64,000 nucleotides of DNA from contig JAPXFQ010000827.1 in NCBI GenBank assembly GCA_028564705.1, positions 413,191 through 477,190 of the forward strand, written 5' to 3'. The notes below the pieces were generated by a model. The model was not told the origin of the DNA and did no database searches. It saw only the letters and a list, made by a program, of their open reading frames with translations. This stretch comes from Apricaphanius iberus. Taxonomy: Eukaryota; Chordata; Actinopteri; Cyprinodontiformes; Aphaniidae. Shown piece by piece: positions 46,235-60,609 of this stretch; within the stretch, counting starts at the first letter, position 1; each line of letters starts with the position of its first letter. Both the position numbers and the translations under genes were made by a program.

Positions 46235-46960
46235 TGGATACATAAAATCCAATGATCATCTAGAATATGATGTTTTATTATTTACAGCATAAATTTTATT
46301 TATGTGTTTTTAAACAGTTGCTCTTTTCTAAACGAATACATGAAAATAAAAAATGAGAATAGGAATAGAAAATAATTTTAAAAAAGTGTACCTCTTTGGC
46401 ATATTCTATTTTAATATTTTAATTTAATTCTAATTTTAATTTTAAGTAACTTACACTTTGACTCCTAAAGAGGTCTCTTGTATCGAGTTTTCTTTTCTTG
46501 GATATCCTTCAAATTCTATACAGCACACACACAGACGTGCACACACACTTTTACACATGTAACACAAATACAAAATGTAAATGACACCGGTAAAATCCAT
46601 CTAGCTTACGTGACCCGTCAGAACAAATGCCAAACGTGCTGACAACTAACACTTGCAGATGCCTCTCATCCGGCCCTACTAGCAGTTGTAGCTTGAGATA
46701 CTAACAGGCGACAAGCTGATTTTACTGTTCTGGCTTTTTAAGATTAGATGGAATGACAGCGGGGACGGCCAATCACATGTAAGTTTACGAGAACCCGGCA
46801 GCCAATCAGGAAGCAACATTTAATTTAGAGGCGGGATTTCTATCAGAGACCGACATTTAACTCTTTGTGTGCCATGATCATTGACTAAACACTGACGACA
46901 CATTAGCGGCTGAATATTGGTAGGGACGTGTCCCTACCGTCCCAACCCAATTCTACGCCA
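46235..46960. other. Intergenic, no gene seen
   Basis: AT-rich left half; a CA-rich stretch lies near 46521-46570 and a GGTAGGGACGTGTCCCTACC palindrome at 46919-46938. Nothing further recognised. Confidence 0.4.
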
Positions 46961-46961
46961 T

Positions 46962-47248
46962 AGCCATGAAACGATACCAAAATGAGGAAACTCAACAATT
47001 TCACAGAAAATGTTTATTTTTCACTTGAAATTATAGTTTTTTGGTCATTGTTATGTTTTATTTTTTTTATCTAATTCACCATCTTCTTGTACAATCAGAG
47101 AAGAAACTAAAACCTGTTTTCCAATTCATTCCATTTTTTGTGTGTGGTAGAAGAATCCTCTTGGTACTCAGAATCAGCAAGTACTCAAATTCAGGTATCG
47201 GTATTGTATTGGTTTGAAAAAAGTTGTATGGTTGCATCCTGAATACAT
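46962..47248 (+). mobile_element. hAT-like MITE (family 1), degraded copy
   Basis: Interior blocks CAGAAAATGTTTATTTTTCA, ACCTGTTTTCCAATTCATT and TGTGTGTGGTAGAAG match the 54715 copy in the same orientation. The right end GGTTGCATCC is recognisable; the left terminus is mutated. Confidence 0.6.
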
Positions 47249-47249
47249 A

Positions 47250-48780
47250 CGTATATAATTTAAGCTTGAAATTGTGAATAACAAGGAACATGTCCTTTTG
47301 ATTGAAAGGTCTCAGAAGAGCCATTAGCAATAGTGCTGAATGCTAGCAGCTTTCTGCCCCCCTTCTTGCTATAGGGAAGGCTACAACCTCAAAGTCACGT
47401 TAACAGTCTTGGCTATTTCGTTTCTCTGACCTTAAAAATCTGTTGTGTGTAGCGAAGTTAATACATGTTCAGATGGTAGTCTTACACTTATTGGACAAAG
47501 ATGTCGTGTAGTATTGGTTGCACTAAAAGACTGTTCTGGAAGTCTCTGGTCCATTTTTTTTTTTTGGTAAGTAAAGTCATATTTCTGCTGTGCATTTAAA
47601 GAATTGCTGCTTGGTTAAAAGATGTGTTGAATTTATCACTTTTCTTCTTGGTGAAAGTTATAGACCAACAAAGCTTAAGGTTTTTAATTGAAAAAAATGT
47701 ATCGAATCTGACTTAAAGGCAGAGAGGTAGCAGAGTCGCTCAGCCATAGTTTCTGTTTAAAACTGCTCCCCAATCTAGATTTGGTTAGCTCCAGGTAGCT
47801 CTGTTAGCTGGTAGCTACATCGGAGTGTCAATCATATGCCCCACCCTCACAGCCCCACTCTCAACTCCATCTCTTTGCCAATTTTTTGCATTTTCTGGGC
47901 AAAATGAGACACGTTTAGCAGCCAAGGTGGCCGTGGTGGGAACTTCATAGTTAGCTTCAGTTCTACTCTTCAGAAACCTACGGATGATATCACGGAGGCT
48001 TCTACAAACCATTTAAATGTTTTATTGTAAGCAGAATTTTCTGAAAGCATTCAGTGCCTTTCATATACAGTTCATTTTGCTCCATCTGTACAGAATACAC
48101 TAAAACAACTTTAAAGGAGGAATATGAATTTGAAACATCAATAAGATACACAAATGGATCTACTGAAATAACTTGACTATCTTACACCTCATCTGATGTC
48201 ACCATACATGTGTAATTCTGTTGATGCTTGTTTTGGGGATTGAACAGTGACTTAGAGCAACATAGAAAAATATATACAAAAATTTAAAATGTCGTTCTGC
48301 GGGTGACAAACAACAATTACAGTTTGATTGGTTTTATGGAAAAGCTGGCTAGTTCCTGTAAATTACAACAGACTGGGTGTGATTCAAAGTAAATTTTAAG
48401 GAAACAGTTAATGATTGAATTTTAAAAGATAGAAACCAGATAACATTTAGAAACACTGCATTTATTGTGGAGATTATTAAAAAACCAAAGAACAAAAAGC
48501 AAAAAACCAAAAATAAAACCCATGAAGTGTTCTGTAGGTGAAACATGTAGGTATCATTATTTAATCTCTTCACAGGAGGCCAAGCTACTAAACCAGAGTT
48601 GCTTATTAACGATGACAGCAGATAGGTACGGTATGTGTGTAAGGAACAACAAGAATGGGAGGAAGTATTCTCATGTCTTCAGATGCAGATTTATAGCTTT
48701 AGTTGTTGAAAAATAGTAACCTACTCATTATGGTTTTTTTTCAGAAGGACACACGTGAGCAGATAACAGATAAACCAGGG
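47250..48780. other. Upstream flank of protease C, no gene seen
   Basis: The minus-strand 65-codon frame at 47815-48012 has no recognisable domain. The proximal part has a CACGTG E-box near 48752 and two AGATAA (GATA-type) motifs just before the TATA box. Confidence 0.4.
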
Positions 48781-48788
48781 TATATAAA
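48781..48788 (+). promoter_or_regulatory. TATA box of protease C
   Basis: TATATAAA stands 36 bp upstream of the start codon. It is closer to consensus than the TATTTAAA of copy A. Confidence 0.7.
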
Positions 48789-48823
48789 GAGCAACACAGA
48801 AGGATTTTGCAGTCACGTTCACA

Positions 48824-51166
<2,343 letters not shown>

Positions 51167-51244
51167 CAAGAACTTCAACTGTAACTTACAACTGTTGTAA
51201 CAGTGAGTAAAAGTGGGCTGGTCCCTGTTGATGTCCAGGTCTCA

Positions 51245-51250
51245 AATAAA
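51245..51250 (+). terminator. Polyadenylation signal of protease C
   Basis: AATAAA 79 bp after the stop codon, followed by an AT-rich flank. Confidence 0.6.
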
Positions 51251-51259
51251 ATGAAAAAT

Positions 51260-53027
51260 TTAGGTAATTCTCAATGTAGATAGTAGGTGGCATACTGTTT
51301 CCTTACTACTTCTGTCAATGACCCAATGATTATTTTGCTGTGAATCATTTACAGTGATTTTAATCATTCTTAATGCAATAGAAACTCATTCTAGCATCCA
51401 ATCATAATATGTAATGCATTGAGGTAACACTACATTAACAAATATCCATTTTTTCTTGTAATCATCCATATTAAAACAAAATCCATTAAATGTCTTTTTT
51501 TATTTTGCTCCATGTATCTGTGATTATTTTCTTTTTTGAAAAATTGTACTTGATTCTAAGTTTATTAGGTTGCAAAAAGACAACAAATTCATTCAAGATC
51601 AAGATGCTGCATCTTACTCAAATTAATCAAGAGTGACTTGAGAAACACCATAACCAGCAGCTAAGCAACCTGGCTGTTTTCCTCATTGAAATTATAGAGC
51701 AAGAAGCATCAATCTCAACTGTTTTGTGCACATTCTTAACTAGAAGACATGGCAACAAGTTAAATAAATGGTTCAAAATTTTAGTAACAAACAATAAAAT
51801 AACAGTTTGAAATGTCTTTTTTTCTGGAATGTTTCTTAAACTTGATGTAATTTCTTGGATTCATACTGTCTTTTTAGTGAGATAGAGTGAAGCAGCATCA
51901 GTGTTAATGTAACCCCCCAATAAATAGTGTGGACCAATTTAAGTATTTAACAAACTGACCTTTTATGTTATGGTTTTGTAATTAATTTTGTATATCTGTT
52001 AATCGAAAGAGGACACTTTAATATGGTTAGGTATTATTTTTGTGAATGATTCCAGTAAGAAAAACGGGATTATGGAGGAAATCACAGGGTAGAAACTTTT
52101 CTTTCAGAGAGGTTGCACCAGGGTCTGAAAAGGGGACGGACCTCCTTCCGCCCTCAGTTGTATTCTGGAAAGAAGTGAAACTGCCACTCGGGATCAGCCA
52201 TTTTGTGCCTCCGGCCGCAAGGTTACATGGGAAGTTTGACGTTTCAAACGACTGGTTCCCTCAAAATCACAAGTAATTTCTCTCTTGATAATATGAATAT
52301 CTCTTATTTCTAGCATAAGAGGTTCAAACTTTGTTGTTTTTTAAAAATTAATGATAAGAAATCTACTTTTACTTTTGCTAGGCGACTGCAGGCTTGTAAA
52401 GAACCGATCCTTAAGTGAAACCTCTTGTTTCACTGAGGAGAAACAGTGATTTCTACTGGTAGTCTGCAATAACAATGACTGTTTACTTTAATCTTCTGTG
52501 CGGGGAAAAATGGAAAACTACTTGTCGATGAATCGAACAACCAGTTTGTTTTGTCTACTTAAACAAAAGTAACAAAAATGCTGTTTTTTGTGCAAAATTG
52601 TGATATCCAATCATCATGGCTATAACCATGTGTGAAATTTGAAATAAAAAAGACTTTTCATACAGTGGCTTCATTTATACTTTGCCAGATAAATTTGCTA
52701 TATGCAAAAACAACATCCTGCTGGTTGGATATACTGATGATGACTACACTTGACCTATAATGTATAGACTGAGAAGTTTAAATTCCCAGAGTGGTGGGGG
52801 AATCCTGGTGACAAAACAAGAGAAAAATGAGAAAACGTCCAAGTTTTTACGAAATAGAATTCTCCCTCATATGTCCTTCTATTATTGTGCAGCTTTGACT
52901 GCCTTTTAGAGCCGTTTGAATACAAACAAAAAAACAGACAAAGAGTAAAATCAAAATAATTATATTATGCGAAAAACACTAAAAAAAAACCTGAACTAAA
53001 ATCAGGAATTAATAATAGGGATGCAAC
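51260..53027. other. Intergenic, no gene seen
   Basis: A 76-codon frame at 52046-52276 (with CCGGCCGC-containing, GC-richer sequence) stands out from the AT-rich background but shows no domain, splice context or known repeat ends that I can name. Confidence 0.35.
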
Positions 53028-53240
53028 GATACCACTTTTTTCAAACCAAAAAGATACGGAAACTCGGATCTGAGTACTTGCCGATACAGAGTACCAATGC
53101 CGATACTTCTACCACACATAAACATGCAAACAACTGGAAGACTGGTTTTATTTTCTTCTCTGCGTGTTACAACAAATTATGGTGAGTTTGATAAAAACTT
53201 TAATAAAAATGACCACGAAACGTAAATGCTCAAGTGATAA
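53028..53240 (-). mobile_element. hAT-like MITE (family 1), one end preserved
   Basis: Starts TAGGGATGCAACGATACC and shares CAACTGGAAGACTGGTTT and TTACAACAAATTATGG with the other copies in the same orientation as 5280. The far end is not recognisable. Confidence 0.6.
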
Positions 53241-53249
53241 ACATTTTCT

Positions 53250-54714
53250 TTGAAATCGTTGCAGAGTTTACACATTTACAAAACATATCAGGATGTTCTG
53301 CACTTACACAGTGTTTAATTGGAACATTAAACAATATCAAGTTTAAATTCCAATTAAGTTCAATTAAAAAAAATATTGATTTATTGCAATGGGAACTTTA
53401 ACGTGGTCGTAACTCAAATCATTAGAGTATTTTCAAAGAGTCTTTGCCGATGTTGATGCTGTGGACAGGAAGGCTCACCAGTAGCAGTCAGTGTTGCAAC
53501 AAATATGAAGAAACCTCTGACTGAAAATACTGCTGATGTATGACGGTCTCATGACTATCATGAGATGCTAAGAGCTCAATATTCAGACAGCAGAGACGAT
53601 GTTCAACATTTTAAGGATGACTCCATCACTTCTTAGCAAGCACTGCTAATCCACCTCCTTTGCTTTTGTCTTTCCTTAAATTTCTGAGGCCACGTCTTTG
53701 GTCCAGCTAAACATCCACGAGGCCTCCTTTTCAAATTTGATTTTGGGACAGAGTTCAGGTATTTTTTTTTCATTGAGATGCTAATCCGCAGCTCTCAGCT
53801 GTAAAAAAAAACACACAAAAAAAACAACTTGCCTTGTTGCCAGTGAAAGTAAAAAAGTAGCTGCATAACGACCAGAGAGGGAATAATTGTCAAAACATGA
53901 AATGTCTCAACCGAAAAAGTAGGAACTAAAGTTTAGAAAAAAATAAAAAATGTGAAAAGTAATAGCTGCCACCACGAGCGGCACAGTTCTAGAGACAAAA
54001 GTCTTTATTCTTTTGGTGACACAGTTTAGCAAAAAACATGAAATTCACATATTTTGGACACTGAAATATACAATGAATTTTACTCCAAGATGACAAATCG
54101 TTTGAAAACAGGATTAGAAATGGGAAAAACTGGCAAATTTAGCTCGACAAATATACAATCATCTTTAAATCGATTTTCTTAGCCCCACATTTGCCAAAAT
54201 GTCGAAGTGAATTAATCATTAACCACTTAAAAAATAATTTCAAGTAATCAGTAGTTGAAAAAAATAAATTAAAATCATAATCATGATGACAACAAAGAAG
54301 AAAAACGTGTAATAATTGTGGAGTGAGATGCTGTTTGACATCTTTATAAGATAAAGAACCATAGTAATATTTTAACAGCTGCATGTTCAAAGTAGCGTAC
54401 AAAAACACACAGAAATGGTAAACGAGGCAAGATACAAAGCAAACAGTATATTGTGAATAAATGAATGCTGTTACTGTGCACAGAATACAGTCAAAAAGGA
54501 TAAAGCAATGCAAACCAGTTATTTAGGTGAACAGGTTTAAAGCAAGTGATGTTTATATAGCAAACTAATAACTCAGAAGCATCTTGGTTTAAGGACTAGT
54601 TCTCACGGCAAAATGTTAAATGGTCGTATCTGTTAGGATTATCTTCACTCTTTAGGCAGGAGTGTTTTCTATAAAATATTCAAATTTGATATCACTATTT
54701 GAAAAGGTTCTATC
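53250..54714. other. Intergenic, no gene seen
   Basis: AT-rich. The minus-strand 124-codon frame at 54139-54513 is Phe/Tyr/Leu-rich as expected from random AT-rich sequence. No known repeat assigned. Confidence 0.4.
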
Positions 54715-55055
54715 TAGGGATGCAACGATACCGATACTGGTATCGAATACTGGGGCTGATACAGTTTTTTTGTACTATCGGTATTGAAACGATACTTAAA
54801 ATACGTTAAATCTGCAATAATTTCCCAGAAAATTTTTGTCTTTCGTTTGGAATTTTAGTTTTGTGGTCATTTTTATATATATATATTTTTTCTAAGTCTC
54901 CATCATTTGTTGGAACAAGCAAAGAAGAAAATAAAAACCTTTCTTCCAATGCACTGCATTTTTTTGTGTGGTAGAAGTATCGGTATTGCCACTTGGTAGC
55001 GACAAGTACTTCAATCCAAGTATCGGTTTGAAAAAGTGGTATCGTTGCATCCCTA
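54715..55055 (+). mobile_element. hAT-like MITE (family 1), both ends preserved
   Basis: TAGGGATGCAACGATACC at the left and GGTATCGTTGCATCCCTA at the right are exact inverted repeats of 18 bp, with 341 bp overall. The flanking octamers do not match, so the insertion class (hAT) is inferred from the 5280 copy. Confidence 0.78.
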
Positions 55056-56150
55056 AATGTAGCTTTAATATGGTTATAGATAAAGGCATACTGTAAATGA
55101 GAAAAATCTTCCGTACGTACGACCAAAAGTCTGTGATGGGAGCAACTTCACTCATCTAATTTGCATATTATGATCTCATCTAATGGCAGCCATATTTGAC
55201 TACGTAATTTAACGGATTTTTTTGTGTTTTTTTAAATTGTTTAAAACTTTTATTTTAAACATTTTTATTGTTCTATATTTTTTTTTACATGTATATATAA
55301 AAAAATGTATTTTACATTTCCAGTATTCACTATCTAAAACAAAAGACGGGAAATCAATGGGCTCCAAATTTTACAAATTCCTGCTATTCCTGTCGCCATT
55401 AGTGGTGTTTTGACCACCCCTGCTACCCCACCACGTACGTTTCTCCCACCCAGACACAGTGAGGCATTGGACCCAGAATTTGCTGCTTGTGGACCGTCAT
55501 GGCCAAGGGGAGTGCCTGTTGCTGCAACTGAACATCTTGATCAGAGGGTGAATATTCCTCTTCAGAATCTGAATCAGCCATTACTTGCTAGCAGTGAAAA
55601 GACCTCTTGGCATTGTAAGTTTTATCTTTCTAAAACTAGCTCTCTCTATTCTATGACTGGAGCCACTACTCCTGCTTCTCCTCGAGTGGCGGTGCTGGTC
55701 CAAACCTGATTTACTCCAAAAGTTTCCATGGTAACAAATGCAAAAATGTGGTTTAGACTGAAGTTACAGATGTCCGCCAACTCCTGGTGTAAAGCAGGGA
55801 TCAAATTAGTGGTCCGCTGTGGCTCGATAGAGTCAGCAATGTTGCTTGTTGCAATATTAAGACTTTGGTGCCTAAAGAGTCTAGAGCTACACTGTCAATT
55901 GGAGCGTCCTTGCAATTGCAGAAAGCCGGGAATCGGCCTTTAAATCTACTTAAAAATCTTGCCGTGTGAACTAGGCCTTAAACATGTAACAGGAAATTAT
56001 ATACAGTATGCCAACAGAAATGTTGAGATTTGAACTGACACCCAAAAGCATAGGCAAACAGTTTTCTCCTTCATATGTTCCCTTTACTTGGACTACACAC
56101 ACTTTGACTCTGCAATACTTTTCTTTTGTATGTATGACAATGAGCTCTAT
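55056..56150. other. 3' flank of the collagen gene, no gene seen
   Basis: 55405-55930 is less AT-rich and has plus-strand frames (55410-55709, 55728-55943) without recognisable domains. It may be transposon-derived. The rest should include the collagen 3'UTR. Confidence 0.35.
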
Positions 56151-56153
56151 TTA

Positions 56154-57072
56154 CTACATCAAGTACAGTAAGTATCCAGAAAATATGGAATGGACATACT
56201 GACCAGCATAAAGTCCTGCTGCCTGCTCTGATGGCAGCTCTACATGAACAGTGTCCCCTTTTCGCAACGGGAGTACAGCACTTCCCGAAGCCTGGTCAAG
56301 CAAACCTTTTTTGTACTCATCATAAGTGTACATCACTGGCTCATTGTTCTTCATCAGCGCCACCCAAACATTGCCTCCTTTGCAGTGGACATGGTAAGCG
56401 AAATAATAAATTCCTGGTATGCTGCATGTAAAAACACCAGTTTGTGGACTGTAGTCCTGATTCCCGTTGTGCAAAAGTTTATCAAATGTGACGGGTGAAC
56501 CTACAAGAGGAAATGGATTTGTAAGCTTTGCAGTGAATGCAGGAATCTTCTGGTTGTTTCCACTGATCTCGGCTCCGTTGCCTGGCTTTTTGTAACCCTG
56601 TCCATTGTAGGGGCCCGTGTGTGGGAGGATCTGTACAATGTCAGGAGATGCAGCAGGTAGTCCTGGAGGGCCGGGGGGACCTGGAGGACCAGATTGTCCA
56701 GGAAGTCCGGGAGGGCCGCTGGAACCAGGGTTTCCCTGAGGACCAGTTTGACCTTGGGGTCCAGGGTTTCCATTACCGGGATGTCCAGGGTTACCCGCTG
56801 GTCCTGCTTCACCTTTTTGTCCTGGAAGACCAGGAGGTCCAATTGGTCCCCCTGGTCCTGTAATTCCAGGGATCCCCTGAGGACCAGGTTGCCCCATGTT
56901 TCCCGACTCTCCACCCTCTCCTCTTGGCCCTTGTAGTCCTGGAGCACCAGGGGCACCTGGTAAACCTCTAACCCCAGCTTCTCCTTTAGGCCCAACTGGC
57001 CCTTGAAATCCTCTCTGTCCAGGGAGTCCACCCTCTCCTGCAATACCAGGCTGTCCTGAAGGACCAGGGGGC
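56154..57072 (-). CDS. Collagen VIII-like chain: Gly-X-Y segment and C1q-type NC1 domain, 5' part missing
   Basis: One continuous minus-strand frame runs from 57072 to the TAG at 56154-56156. It begins within Gly-X-Y triplets (about 50 triplets, with one irregular spot, GNGNPG) and ends in a C1q-like trimerisation domain of about 135 residues. [46 protein letters not shown] and LYAGQYVHS are typical of the short-chain collagens VIII and X, closest to type VIII. These form extracellular networks, for instance in Descemet membrane. In vertebrates this exon normally continues for several hundred further triplet bases, but here it stops abruptly at a DNA transposon end (57073). No collagen triplets are seen on the far side. 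An in-frame ATG at 56895-56897 could start only a shortened chain without signal peptide. It may be a pseudogene or a fragment of a gene split by rearrangement. Confidence 0.82.
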
Positions 57073-58072
57073 CAGTGTTGCCAACTTAGCGACTTTGTCG
57101 CTAGATTTAGCGACTTTTCAGACCCCTATAGCGACTTTTTTTCAAAAAAGCGAGTAGCGACAAATCTAGCGACTTTTTCTGGTGTTATTGGACACTTATC
57201 TGGTGTTTTGGAGACTCTGGCGTGAAGCACGTATTGTTCTTCAGTTACTGTCCTCAACGTGAGCCCCTCCCCCGTCCCAAAGCACTTACAGGCGGCCAGT
57301 CTCACAGTAGCCTTGCGCAGCAGTCCCATCTACAGTCTATGGGCGGAGCAGAGAGAGAGAGAGAGGAGACCCTCACCACTCGGCGTCCGGACTGCAAATG
57401 AAATGCGCTTGCGCAAAAGAAAGCCGCCGCTGGCTTGCAGAGCGGGATTTAAATGTAAACGTTTCTTCGCTGTGACGCTGTCACACAAATAAATCACTGC
57501 ATTTGACTCACACAACCTCAGCAGCTCAGTCACTTATTCACCTCGTCCACTGTGTGTGTAGCCTACCTCTCTGTGACATAAGATCTTGCTAGCTAGCTCA
57601 GCACAACTTAAAAAAAAAAAACAACTTAAAAAAAAAAAACCTAAGTAACTCTGCCAGAGTGTGTCTTTTGGGTCACTTTGCCGGTCCCAAGCCCGGATAA
57701 AGGAGGAGGGTTGGTTGTAGAGCTAGCAATTTCACCCTACAGAACAATCTTTTGATTAAATTTGCTGTTATAACATTTAACAATACAGGACAAAACTGAT
57801 GTGTGTAATGTGGATCTAGACAAAGCATTAAAATCATTAAATGTTGTTAATGTTGAAATTATTTTTGTACATTTGTAGTTCTAAACATATTTAGGGTGTT
57901 TTTTACTCACTTTTGTCTCTCCCACGACGTTATTCCTCTATCCTACAGCGTCCGTTACAGTTATTTGCAAATTGCCAATTATGCAAATTAGGCGATGACG
58001 TCATTTAGCGACTTCTAGCGACTTTTGGGACAGCCAATAGCTACTTTCCTTACTGAGGAGTTGGCAACACTG
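57073..58072. mobile_element. DNA transposon (hAT-like, non-autonomous) truncating the collagen exon
   Basis: Left end CAGTGTTGCCAACT and right end AGTTGGCAACACTG are exact inverted repeats. Repeated AGCGACTTT/CTAGCGAC motifs occur near both ends. No matching 8-bp duplication is present: CAGGGGGC on the left and TGTGCCTG on the right. The interior has a GA-repeat (57352-57368), two A12 runs (57610-57640) and no transposase. Confidence 0.75.
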
Positions 58073-59200
58073 TGTGCCTGAAACTCAGCCACTGTTATTA
58101 AGCACATTGTATAAGAATTATACAGAATAGACTTCGGTTTTAAGTGAATACTTCAGTTTATTGTTATGAGTGTTTTGTGGGTTTCAGAGTTGAGATGAAT
58201 GTGCTCTCTGTTTTGAGTTATAGCTTGAAAAACACAAAATTAAGTGATTGTGAGCCATTAATAAGAGTATTTGGTCCTGATTAATTCAGGGTAGCATTAG
58301 CATTTCTTTTAGGTCAGTAGCCTGTGAGACACAGATGTATGGAAATTGTTGTTATTCAACATTAAAAGCTATAATGCACCTTATAATTTGCACAAGAATA
58401 TTGCACTTCAAACAGTGATGAACCCAACAGTGTTATACTGTGAATGTTCCTTTTATTATTAAAGGTGGTTTAAATATGCTGGTTAACCAAATATGGAAAA
58501 TGGATAAGTTTAACTGTATTAAATGAGAAACTGGAACTGAAAAGAAGTGATATTGCACCAGAATATTGAAAGTAATGTAACTGAATAAGAAAATGACTGG
58601 GATAAAAGGAGATGCATTGCTACTGTTTGTTTTATGATTTTTGGTGGTAAATAAATCCACAGATACAGTTGTATTCTGGAAAGAAAAGCATGATGTCCGT
58701 TTTCCTCATTTCTCCGTTCTCCTGTTTATTCAGGTCTGGTCCACTTCAGGACCAACAGTAATTGTTATTGTGGCCCTCACCCCTCTGAGGCCTTTAACAT
58801 TAACTTTGACAAAATCATTCAAATTTAGTTTTAGTCTCAGTCTTTTGACTAAAATTAATTTTTGTTTTAGTCTAATTTTGAAATATGTGTATTTTTTTCT
58901 AATGCAATACTTTTCTCCTGTATAGAGCATGGCAAAAATATTTGCATTGAAAAAAAGCTAATTGGCAGGTCTCTGAATTTACAAAAACAAATCAAGTAAA
59001 TGCTACACAATCTATACAGGTTTCTCTTATATACATGATTTAATTAAGTACAATTTAAGTAATTAATAATACTGAATTTACAAAATTTTTTTGCATTGAT
59101 GAAAAGTGAAGTAATTGTGTTACTGAAACCATTATAATCATGTGTAGTTAAGATTGGAAATGAAGTAATATTTGTTATTTACATAAAACATTCTGATTCA
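58073..59200. other. Intergenic, no gene seen
   Basis: AT-rich; no collagen triplets, RNA gene or identifiable element. The 94-codon frame at 58641-58925 has no domain. Confidence 0.4.
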
Positions 59201-59204
59201 TTGT

Positions 59205-59290
59205 GTAGCAAAGTGGTTAGTGCAGGTGCTTGCTGTACAGAGGCTTTGGTCTTGTCCTGGCTTTGAGTCCCTTCCCCTGCTGTAGGTTTT
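59205..59290 (+). mobile_element. Decayed SINE head
   Basis: TAGCAAAGTGGTTAGTGCAGGTGCTTGCTGTACAG with GGCTTTGAGTCCC retains A- and B-box remnants of the CATC-tailed SINE family. Confidence 0.5.
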
Positions 59291-59639
59291 TGTGCCTCCA
59301 TGTAAAATCCACGGTAAAATGAAGGCTATTGTGGCCATAAAACCTAGAGAAAATCAAAGAATTTTGACGTTTTGCTATTCTCATTTTGGCTATTTCTTCT
59401 AGCCACAAATTTAAAATATTATGAGGTATTCCCAAATTTATGAAAGCTTTAAAAAAATTTGATTGGAAAACATTGCTCTTTTTTACAAAGATTAAAGTAA
59501 AAGTTTTGCTGCAGCATTAACTGTTGCCTGTTAGTCGACTGTTATGTAAAAATGTATACTAAGAGTGATCTGTTCGGTGTATTCTTACATACTGAGAGAA
59601 CTGTGTGCTATTTCTTCATGATCCAGTGATAGTCTGATT

Positions 59640-60250
59640 GTGTGACACTGTATAATATTGGGTTAGGTCAAATGAACTGATATTAGGATTCCTACTCTTG
59701 TATTGCCATGGAAACAACCCTCGGAGCACTGGATACCCTGACGCTTCCTAAGATTGAGCCTGTCCTATCAGACGAAGACACCCGAGAGTCTACCAACTCC
59801 ACTGAGAAGAAACGTCTACAGATATGATAGCGATAGTACTAAGGTTGTCTGAGTCAATAAAGTTGTCAGTCAGTTGTTGGGAAGCAGGTCAGCTGTTACA
59901 CGGATCCTGGCAATACTGTAAGATGCTGTTCATCCTTGTTTGCTCAAACAAGTTCGAATTAAACCACCAAGAAATGAAGGAATCGTTCTCACCTCCTTAT
60001 TTAAAAGTGTTTTTCCGACTACTTTTTTTGGCGCCTTCAACGTGGGTTTCAGCGGAATGGGGGCCTTGATCAGGTCAGATCAAACAGTCAAATGGCCTTG
60101 ACGCAGGTGAATTAGCCTTCTGGCCCTCGGACCTCTGTAGGTTTGTGAGCAAGAAGGGGCTTGATCTGTTAATGGAGGTTCCCCTGCCTAGAATTCAAGA
60201 ACCCCTTCAAGAACGGGTGAGTCTCTTGCAATCTGATAGTTGAAACTTTA
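59640..60250 (+). mobile_element. Possible LTR end with primer-binding site
   Basis: AATAAA near 59858 is followed by about 170 bp and then TGGCGCCTTCAACGTGGG (60026-60043), which resembles the lysine-tRNA primer-binding site of many LTR retroelements and retroviruses. The leader continues to about 60250 with no gag I can identify. The left boundary is uncertain and the LTR does not show a clean CA end, so this is tentative. Confidence 0.4.
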
Positions 60251-60344
60251 GGATTTGTGTTTTTGGTCTATTCTAGCAGATAAAGTAACGGTAAACACGG
60301 TAGCGAGTTTTTTATGACTTCTTTCCTCGTTAAAATATAATTCA

Positions 60345-60605
60345 GTTCAACTCCCTTTTATCTATATAGCACCAATTCACAACAAATATCATCTCAAGGC
60401 ACTTTACAACAAAAGTCGTTTCAATACAATTTCACAAACATTCCAATCACTTAAAAGTTTTATATATAAGGAATCCCAGTAGATTGCGATGCACATAACA
60501 GCAATTGTCTGGTGGCCTGGCAGTGGTTCGCTTCGTTTTTCACAAAGTTGAATGCAGAGCTCGTCACGGTGTATCTGTGTGGTGGGGCTTTGAGAGCCCA
60601 CACAC
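60345..60605 (-). mobile_element. LINE 3' end
   Basis: TTATCTATATAGCACCAATTCACAACAAATATCATCTCAAGGCACTTTACAA-type sequence matches the 3' end of the 43137 LINE in the same orientation; the coding part is missing. Confidence 0.7.
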
Positions 60606-60609
60606 AAAG

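Noticed and set aside
56621..56936. Plus-strand frames opposite the collagen triplets
   Set aside because: Repetitive triplet coding sequence gives open antisense frames; there is no independent support.
56501..57043. Minus-strand 180-codon frame in the collagen region
   Set aside because: It is a shifted frame of the Gly-X-Y coding sequence and lacks the glycine periodicity and C1q motifs of the true frame.
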